Of a DNA stretch of 5,850 bases, positions 1 through 5,600 are shown piece by piece. The notes under the pieces are model-generated. The model was not told where the DNA came from and searched no databases. It worked only from the letters and a program-made list of their open reading frames with translations. Location: positions 1-5,850 of the forward strand of contig JAJZCT010000241.1 in assembly GCA_021828925.1 (NCBI GenBank), given 5' to 3'. How positions within the stretch are numbered: position 1 is the stretch's first letter; every line of letters starts with the position of its first letter. The DNA is from Planctomycetota bacterium (GTDB lineage Bacteria; Planctomycetota; Phycisphaerae; WQYP01). The translations under genes were made by a program, and so were the position numbers.

Positions 1-147
1 GTGGCGCGCCTGGTGGACATCAACGAATATAAACGTAAGCAAATGCCGCCGGGGTTAAAAGTAACATCCCGCGCTTTTGGCTACGGGCGTCGCATGCCCA
101 TAGCACAACGCTACGACCCCGCCGCCATGGCCCAACAGCCAGAGTAA
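1..147 (+). CDS. nadE: Glutamine-dependent NAD+ synthetase, C-terminal fragment
   Basis: Frame 1 is open from the first base to TAA at 145-147 and gives 48 residues, so only the 3' end of the gene is visible and the GTG at position 1 is not a start. The peptide contains [15 protein letters not shown], then [16 protein letters not shown]. This matches the conserved end of bacterial NAD synthetases (the EYKRRQ.P.G.+.+..RAFG..RR.PI pattern). The family makes NAD+ from deamido-NAD+ with ATP and ammonia in the cytosol, and the long form carries an N-terminal glutaminase domain, which here would lie upstream of the window. The short tail after the PIAQRY block ([10 protein letters not shown]) is ordinary. 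The next gene starts 166 bases downstream, so co-transcription is possible but not shown; I see no clear terminator after the stop. Assignment rests on motif recall only. Confidence 0.85.
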   Translation: MARLVDINEYKRKQMPPGLKVTSRAFGYGRRMPIAQRYDPAAMAQQPE

Positions 148-257
148 GCGTTCTATCCAAGCGGTAGTGAGCTATTCATCGAGACAATTTTTAATTCCCC
201 TGTAACTTTCTCCCCCCACGCGCGTTTGGCTGGGCGTAGGCGACCGTTAGGGGATTA

Positions 258-274
258 CATCGGATGGTCCGATG
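258..274. repeat. Perfect 7-bp inverted repeat with 3-base loop
   Basis: CATCGGA (258-264), TGG, TCCGATG (268-274) is a perfect inverted repeat, 39 bases before the start codon at 314. The same stretch also contains two tandem copies of GATGGTCC (263-270 and 271-278). It could be an operator, or a stem-loop in the 5' untranslated region of the following gene. The sequence does not tell which, and chance is possible for a repeat this short. Confidence 0.45.
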
Positions 275-301
275 GTCCGCAGGCGGTGCCTTCCAATTAA
301 C

Positions 302-307
302 AAGGGG
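302..307 (+). promoter_or_regulatory. Ribosome binding site setting the start at 314
   Basis: AAGGGG lies 6 bases before ATG 314. The more distal in-frame ATG at 272 has no purine-rich site at proper spacing and would place a charged 14-residue extension in front of an otherwise normal signal peptide. The site therefore favours the start at 314. Confidence 0.7.
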
Positions 308-313
308 TTTTTT

Positions 314-802
314 ATGCGTAAGTTTATGGTAGCTTTACTGGCGGTTTTACTGGTTGGTGCCGTTGCCCCAATCATACCGCAGGCGGCTCAGGCACAGGTT
401 ACCGCGAGCACGGATCAAACCGGAACCTTAACCGGAAAAGTGGTGGACGCTAATGGAAATCCCGTCAGCGGAGCCATGGTGAATGTCATGCTGATTCAAA
501 ATAACGGCCCGCGCCAGCGCGGTCGTATGAAGCCTAATCAGGTGCAACCGGGACAGACGGTTTGGATTAAGCGAACCATGGTTCGGGGTCTCACCAAAAC
601 CGCCGATGATGGCACATTTACAGTCAATAACGCCCCGATCGGCAAATATCGTATTTTCGTATTTGACCGTGGCGTTGGCTTTGGCCGGGTCCAGAAGCCT
701 GTTCCAGTGGCTTCGGGTGCAACCGCTGATGCCGGCACTATTACGTTGCAGAAAGGCCGCCCGGGTCGTGGTGGTCGCCGTGGCCCACCGCCAGGCCGGT
801 AA
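314..802 (+). CDS. Secreted carboxypeptidase-regulatory-like domain protein with Gly/Arg-rich tail
   Basis: This is a 162-residue exported protein of unknown function. Residues 1-27 form a signal peptide: Arg2-Lys3, a hydrophobic core from about 5 to 21, and an AQA cleavage motif before Gln28. Residues about 36-146 resemble the carboxypeptidase-regulatory-like beta-sandwich (CarboxypepD_reg family). The features are GTLTGKVVDANGNPVSGAMV near the N-terminal side, then TADDGTFTVNNAPIGKYRI at about 96-114 and a closing strand GTITLQ at 141-146. Residues about 62-90 form an insertion rich in Gly, Arg, Gln and Asn. The last 15 residues (148-162) are almost only Gly, Arg and Pro and strongly basic. 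Such domains usually act as stability or binding modules outside the cytoplasm; no peptidase domain or catalytic motif is present. The start at 314 is chosen for the AAGGGG site and the signal peptide. The gene stands alone, bounded downstream by an intrinsic terminator at 934-967. The domain call is by motif only. Confidence 0.8.
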   Translation: MRKFMVALLAVLLVGAVAPIIPQAAQAQVTASTDQTGTLTGKVVDANGNPVSGAMVNVMLIQNNGPRQRGRMKPNQVQPGQTVWIKRTMVRGLTKTADDGTFTVNNAPIGKYRIFVFDRGVGFGRVQKPVPVASGATADAGTITLQKGRPGRGGRRGPPPGR

Positions 803-820
803 TAATACGTTTTAACTGCA

Positions 821-905
821 TGAGCCTGAGGGGCGCAGCGGTCTATTGCCGCACTCATTCGCTGAGCCATAGCGCCAAAGTCCCGATCTCCTTCTAAACG
901 GCTCA
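821..905 (+). other. Possible structured RNA element in the 3' region of the secreted-protein gene
   Basis: Nested complementary segments allow one multi-branch fold. TGAGCC 821-826 pairs with GGCTCA 900-905 as a closing stem, and GGCGC 832-836 pairs with GCGCC 872-876. Inside sit two small hairpins: GCGG 838-841 with CCGC 849-852, and CTCA 854-857 with TGAG 863-866. It ends 28 bases before a strong terminator. I do not recognise any known riboswitch or small-RNA consensus in it. A second TGAGCC copy at 863-868 could compete for the closing strand. It may be a structured 3' untranslated region, a small RNA or chance folding. Confidence 0.3.
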
Positions 906-933
906 CACCCTCATCATGCAGGGTAACAACCCC

Positions 934-967
934 GTCCCGCAGGCAGAACCCTGCGGGACTTTTTTTT
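934..967 (+). terminator. Intrinsic (Rho-independent) terminator
   Basis: GTCCCGCAGG (934-943) and CCTGCGGGAC (950-959) form a perfect 10-bp GC-rich stem around a 6-base loop, followed directly by eight T (960-967). It acts on the + strand and most likely ends transcription of the secreted-protein gene whose stop is at 802. It separates that gene from the downstream efflux operon, whose promoter starts 18 bases later. Confidence 0.93.
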
Positions 968-984
968 GGATACTACATCACCAT

Positions 985-1013
985 TTGACTTTATCACTAA
1001 ATAAGAATATAAG
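985..1013 (+). promoter_or_regulatory. Sigma70-type promoter of the efflux operon
   Basis: TTGACT (985-990) and TATAAG (1008-1013) are each 5 of 6 to the -35 and -10 consensus, with a 17-base spacer. The position right after a strong terminator and ahead of a same-strand gene set supports it. Transcription would start near 1020, giving a leader of about 190 bases. The -10 element overlaps two tandem copies of ATAAGAAT (1001-1008 and 1009-1016). No activator or repressor gene is visible in the window. Housekeeping sigma use is assumed. Confidence 0.65.
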
Positions 1014-1019
1014 AATATA

Positions 1020-1209
1020 TAGGAAGTTGCAGCGTACAAACTGCACCGTTGAATATGCCGCCGTTTTAAGCATCTTCAATGCCGATACGGATTTGACGCT
1101 TCAACGAAGTCCACGAACTTTGTCGAGCGTGGATAGACGGCTAGCTGCCCGGGGTTACTTCGACCCCTGTAGCAATGTTTTTTGTGGCGAAAATTTATTG
1201 AGGTGTCCC
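1020..1209 (+). promoter_or_regulatory. Long structured 5' leader of the efflux operon
   Basis: Between the predicted transcription start and ATG 1210 the sequence has no convincing gene but several stem possibilities. TGCAG 1028-1032 pairs with CTGCA 1041-1045. CTTC 1099-1102 pairs with GAAG 1106-1109. TCCACG 1110-1115 pairs with CGTGGA 1128-1133. A compound stem joins GCTGC 1144-1148 and GGGGT 1151-1155 to ACCCC 1163-1167 and GTAGC 1169-1173. The last stem is followed by AATG and then six T (1178-1183), like a weak or conditional terminator. The second and third stems are close enough to interfere with each other. I match it to no known riboswitch class. The hairpins are seen; regulation is inference. 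Confidence 0.35.
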
Positions 1210-1410
1210 ATGACGATTGAACGTGGTGTGCGTATCATAGCGGGTACGATGGTGCTCATTAGCGTAGCCCTTGCCGTTTGGGTCAGCCAGTGGTGGTTGA
1301 TTCTGGCGGCTTTTGTCGGCCTGAATCTCATTCAATCCGCGTTTACGGGGTTCTGCCCCGCAGAAAAGATTGTGGGACGATGCGGCTTGACGCATACTAA
1401 TCAAGCGTAA
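1210..1410 (+). CDS. DUF2892 / YgaP-like small inner-membrane protein
   Basis: This is a 66-residue protein with two hydrophobic segments, about residues 8-25 (RIIAGTMVLISVALAVWV) and 28-45 (WWLILAAFVGLNLIQSAF). They are joined by a very short turn and followed by the motif TGFCPAE, a cluster KIVGRCG and a polar end. Length, hairpin topology and the FTGFCPAEKI motif match the DUF2892 family, the membrane domain found alone or fused to rhodanese domains as in E. coli YgaP. No rhodanese domain is present here. The conserved Cys in TGFCP and a second Cys in GRCG are the notable residues. The start at 1210 is supported by GAGG at 1200-1203 with 6-base spacing. An in-frame ATG at 916 exists, but the extension would run through the terminator and promoter. 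The gene leads the efflux operon, 55 bases before the adaptor gene, so a link with the pump is plausible. Its biochemical role is unknown. Confidence 0.82.
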   Translation: MTIERGVRIIAGTMVLISVALAVWVSQWWLILAAFVGLNLIQSAFTGFCPAEKIVGRCGLTHTNQA

Positions 1411-1414
1411 AACG

Positions 1415-1429
1415 CCGCGACTATCGCGG
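1415..1429 (+). other. Intercistronic hairpin between the small membrane protein and adaptor genes
   Basis: CCGCGA (1415-1420), CTA, TCGCGG (1424-1429) is a perfect 6-bp stem with a 3-base loop, starting 5 bases after the TAA of the upstream gene. Only three T follow, so it is a poor terminator. It could attenuate read-through or protect or mark a processing site between the cistrons. Confidence 0.45.
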
Positions 1430-1465
1430 TTTGGATTTCAGGTTAGCCAATCAGGAGCGTGGATC

Positions 1466-2617
1466 ATGGCGAAACGCCGGCTCCAATTAAAAACTGTTGC
1501 CCGTATTACTGGCCGAATCGCCGGGGTGCTTCTGGCCATACTTCTAGTGGTGGCGCTGCTGCTGTGGAGCACGGGGGCGCTTAAAGCGAAAATCTCACCA
1601 GGGTCTCTACCGGTGCGAACCGCCAAGCCGTTCAAGGGTGCGACGGCGATCGTAGCAGTCCAATCCATTTCGGAGAATCTCCGCGCGGTGGGCACCATCA
1701 CTCCGATCGCACCGGTGCTGCTGACACCGCGAATCGTCGGGCGAATTGTTTTCAGCCGCTTGATCGCCGGTGGCAAGGTGCAAAAAGGGCAAGTGCTTGT
1801 GCGCCTGGATTCGGCGCAGCTCAAGGCTCAGTTGGCGCAGACCGCGGCTGCGGTGTTGTTGGCTAAAGCACAACTACGTCAGGCGATGATTGACCAGAAG
1901 CGGGACAACACCCTGCTTACCACCGGCGATGTCACCACGGCAACCATGGATGTGGCAAATACCGCAGTGGCTTCGGATCAGGCGAATCTGGCACATGCAT
2001 TGGCGGAAATGCAGGCGGCACACGCCGTCCTGGGATACACCACCATCCGCTCGCCTATCAACGGAATCGTGATGCAAAAATATGTCAACGTGGGCGATAC
2101 CGTCATGCCCGGTCAGATGCTGGCCAAACTTTATGATCCACATAAACTACAGTTGGCGGCGGTGGTACGGGAATCTCTGGCCTCTCTGCTGCACCTGGGG
2201 CAATCGATGACCGTGCAATTGGAAGGGTTCCACACCACCGTGCAAGCACACATTCGGCAGATTGCGCCGCGTGTCAATGCGCAAAGCCGCAGTTTTATTG
2301 TGAAAGCTACCGCCAAGTTTCCTCCCGGTGTGTGGCCGGGAATGTATGGCAATCTAAATATTCCTACCGGTTCGCATAAGGTTTTGGTGGCACCCCAGGC
2401 CGCCATTGAGCATATTGGCCAACTCGATCTGGTAAATTTAATTATCCATGGGCGACTGGTGCGTCAAACGATTCAACCCGGGCGGCATATTGGGTCCATG
2501 AGGGAAATTCTTTCCGGCCTGGCACCAGGAGACCGTGTGGCGGTTAAATCCACTGGATTGATAAAGTCCAATATCCAAGCGCCCCGCCCCCAGTCTGCCG
2601 GGGAGATCAACCCATGA
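1466..2617 (+). CDS. RND efflux periplasmic adaptor (membrane fusion protein, HlyD/AcrA type)
   Basis: This 383-residue protein is the periplasmic bridge of a tripartite pump, joining the RND permease to an outer-membrane channel. Residues 1-14 are basic and about 15-36 form one hydrophobic helix. No lipobox cysteine is present, so it should be anchored by an uncleaved membrane segment. The barrel-sandwich (lipoyl-like) domain is split: its first half is about 71-117 with AGGKVQKGQVLVRLD, its second about 190-225 with YTTIRSPINGIV and VNVGDTVMPGQMLAKL. Between them, about 118-188, is an Ala/Gln-rich helical hairpin that would contact the outer-membrane factor. Residues about 228-300 form the beta-barrel domain, ending in PGMYGNLNIP, and about 305-365 the membrane-proximal domain with LAPGDRVAV. 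AGGAG at 1453-1457, 8 bases upstream, supports the start. Its stop overlaps the permease start by four bases, indicating translational coupling. The transported substrate cannot be read from the sequence. Confidence 0.92.
   Translation: MAKRRLQLKTVARITGRIAGVLLAILLVVALLLWSTGALKAKISPGSLPVRTAKPFKGATAIVAVQSISENLRAVGTITPIAPVLLTPRIVGRIVFSRLIAGGKVQKGQVLVRLDSAQLKAQLAQTAAAVLLAKAQLRQAMIDQKRDNTLLTTGDVTTATMDVANTAVASDQANLAHALAEMQAAHAVLGYTTIRSPINGIVMQKYVNVGDTVMPGQMLAKLYDPHKLQLAAVVRESLASLLHLGQSMTVQLEGFHTTVQAHIRQIAPRVNAQSRSFIVKATAKFPPGVWPGMYGNLNIPTGSHKVLVAPQAAIEHIGQLDLVNLIIHGRLVRQTIQPGRHIGSMREILSGLAPGDRVAVKSTGLIKSNIQAPRPQSAGEINP
2601..2617 (+). promoter_or_regulatory. Ribosome binding site and ATGA stop/start overlap
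   Basis: GGGAG at 2601-2605 lies 8 bases before ATG 2614. ATGA at 2614-2617 contains both the permease start and the adaptor stop TGA. This arrangement usually couples translation of the two genes and keeps their products in ratio. Confidence 0.8.
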
Positions 2618-5600
2618 GCACTCCACCGGACGCCCGCGCTGGTGAACTTAGCCTCATAGAGCGCGTCGTTAAAATTTTCCTGCATTCCAGACTATCACTT
2701 GTGCTGATTCTACTGGCCGTGCTTCTGGGTGCCGCGTCGCTGCTGATTACCCCCCGTGAAAAAGATCCGCAGATTATCGTTCCCATGGTCGATATATATG
2801 TCAATTTTCCGGGGCACAGCGCCAAAAGTGTGGAACAATTGGTGACCACTCCGCTGGAAAAACTGCTGTATCAGATTCACGGCGTTGAATATGTATATTC
2901 CACCAGCCGGCGCGATCAGTCCATGGTCACCGCCCGATTTTTTGTCGGGCAGGACGTGGAACGCAGCGTGGTGAAGGTATTTCGGAAAATCAAGCAGCAT
3001 CTTAATCGCGTACCGGCCGGCGTAACCGGTTGGGTCATCAAGCCGGAAACCATTAACGATGTTCCGATTGTTACTCTTACGCTGACCAGTAAAACCGCCA
3101 CCGCGGTAGCTCTAAGGCAAACCGCGGAAGAGTTGGCCGCCCGCCTTGCCGCGGCACCAAATGTGTCACGCGCGTATGTAATCGGTGGCCGACCGCGCGT
3201 GGTCTATGCCTACCTAAGCCCGTCAAAAATGCACGCCTACAACATTACTCCCCTGGAGATAGATCGTGATATTCAGGCGGCGGATGTCACGATGACCGCG
3301 GGCAGTTACCAGCGGAACAACAATGAAATTCATGTGCTGGCCGGAACGGCGTTGGCCAATGCCCGACAATTGGGGCACCTGGTGGTGTCCGTATGGCACC
3401 AGCAGCCGGTGTATTTGAGCAATGTCGCAAAAATTGTGGATGGCCCCGCCGAAGTGCATTCGTATGTCTGGCATACATGGGGACCGGCTGCCAACGTTCA
3501 TGAGGACCATGATTTTCCTGGCACCCTGCTGGCCGGAGAATCCTCACGGCTGGTCCGCAGCGCGTCGCCCGCGGTTACCGTGGCGATCGCCAAAAAGGCT
3601 GGCAGCAATGCCGTGACGGTAGCGGCGGATGTTATCCACCGCGCGCGGGTACTGGCCGGGGTGATGTTACCATCCGATATCAACATGATCGTTACGCGAA
3701 ACAGCGGCCTTTCGGCAAATGCCAAAGTCAACGGACTGGTGGACGGCCTGCTGGTAGCGATCGTGATTGTCATTGTGCTTTTGACCATTGGGCTGGGATG
3801 GCGGGAATCCATCGTCGTGGCCGTGGCCATTCCGGTGGTGTTCGGACTTACCTTGGCTTGCAACCTGATGCTGGGATTTACCATTAATCGGGTGACGCTT
3901 TTCGCACTGATTCTTTCCCTGGGATTGCTGGTAGATGACCCAATCGTTGATGTGGAAAATATCAGCCGACATTTTGCCTTGGAAGGCAAGGCCACGCGCC
4001 TTATCGCATTAAAGGCCATCTCTGAAGTTCTTGGCCCGCTGATTGTCGCGACGCTGGCGGTCATTCTTTCCTTTATTCCAATGTTTTTTATCACGGGAAT
4101 GATGGGGCCTTACATGCGGCCGATGGCATTTAATGTGCCGGTGGCCATGCTGATGTCGATGCTCGTGGCGTTTACCATCACGCCTTGGATGGCGTATCAC
4201 ATGCTGAAAAACAAGCATCGTGAAACGGAATTGCTGGCCCGCGAGGAATCAGCGGATCCGCACGCTGTGCCCGCCATTCAGCGAACCATGCGATATCGTG
4301 TATTTTCCAAAACTCTGGGTTCCATGCTGGAATATCGCGCGGCGCGGTGGGGATTTCTTCTGGCGGTTGCGGGCATTACCGTCGCCGCGATCGCCTTACC
4401 GGCCATGCGAATGGTGCCGCTGAAAATGCTGCCGTTCAGTGATCAGAGTAATCTGTTAATTGTTATCCACGCGCCGCGCGGCACCACGGTGCAGGAAACC
4501 GACGCCGCCACGCGGGCACTGGTGCATCGGCTGGAGCGACTGCATGAAGTAGTGGACATTACCAGTTATGTCGGGGTCGCGGCCCCGATGGATTTTAACG
4601 GTCTGGTGCGGCACTATTTTATTCGCAATCAACTCAACGACGCCCAGATCGCCATTGATCTGGCCGGCAAGCAGCAGCGGGCCATGCAAACTCACGAAAT
4701 TGCCCTGCGTATCCGCCACAGCCTCACGGCCATTGCTCATAAATATGGTGTTCGCATTCAGATTGTGGAAGCTCCGCCCGGGCCGCCGGTGCTCGATACG
4801 ATCGTCGGAGAAATTCACGGATCTCCCACCACCAGTTACCATCAGATGCAGTTGGCAGCCCGCACGTTACGCCATCGTCTTTTGCTGGAGCCGGATGTCG
4901 TCGATGTGGATGACTCGGTGCAGGCGCAGCAAACCCAAATGGTGTTCGTCACCGATAAACGTAAGGCGGCTCTCAGCGGTGTGACCACCAGTGAAATCTC
5001 CCATACGCTGGCACTGGCGTTAGGCGGCACTGTTGCCGGCACGATTCACGCCCCCCGCCAGCGACAGCCCCTAAATATCATTCTCCGCTTGCCAATATCC
5101 CGGCGTTCCAACCGGGCGGAATTATCCAGCATATTTGTGCGCGGCACCGGGGGCGTATTGGTACCACTGGCGGAAATAGGGCATTGGAAGCGCACGCTCC
5201 GGGGTGAGGCCATTTACCATAAAGATCTCCGCCGCATTGTCTATGTGTATGCGGATACCGCGGGCCGACCGCCGGTAAACGCCATATTGGATGTTGAGGC
5301 GGATCGCGTGCCGGATGGTCGGACGCCGAAAATTGCGGCAATGTCTTCCGTCGGCGAGGGCTGGATTCATGAAGTCAAACCGCGGCCGCTTTCTGGTCGC
5401 TCCTTTTTTCATGACGGATCAGGAATCGCCTGGCAACTGCCTCCCGGCCTGCACGTTAATTTTGCCGGGGAAGGCGAATGGCGCGTTACCATTCATGTTT
5501 TCCGCGATTTAGGCTTGGCATTTGGCGCGGCGATGATCGGAATTTACGTGCTGCTCATCGCGCAAACGGGTTCGTTCCTCTTGCCGCTGGTGATTATGCT

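Noticed and set aside
181..208. Possible promoter (GAGACA, then TAACTT) ahead of the secreted-protein gene
   Set aside because: Only 4 of 6 and 3 of 6 matches with a 16-base spacer, too weak to separate from chance. The gene must have a promoter or share the nadE transcript, but I cannot place one.
272..313. Earlier start of the secreted protein at ATG 272
   Set aside because: It lacks a ribosome binding site and adds a charged stretch in front of the signal peptide; ATG 314 has AAGGGG 6 bases upstream.
821..933. Known riboswitch class or tRNA in the region before the terminator
   Set aside because: I checked by eye for the conserved cores of TPP, cobalamin, SAM, lysine, glycine and c-di-GMP riboswitches and for a tRNA cloverleaf. 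None fits.
1175..1201. Eight-codon leader peptide before the DUF2892 gene
   Set aside because: It has no ribosome binding site and no run of regulatory codons. Its stop merely overlaps the downstream GAGG site, so there is too little to call it.
916..1209. Upstream in-frame extension of the DUF2892 gene, starting at ATG 916
   Set aside because: It would be translated through a strong intrinsic terminator and a near-consensus promoter, has no ribosome binding site, and gives a peptide unlike any DUF2892 N-terminus. ATG 1210 has GAGG at correct spacing and gives the family's usual length.
3498..4094. 198-codon reverse-strand open frame within the permease gene
   Set aside because: It is antisense to well-conserved RND sequence (TM2-TM5 region), shows no recognisable domain and no start context, and is best explained as a shadow of the coding strand.
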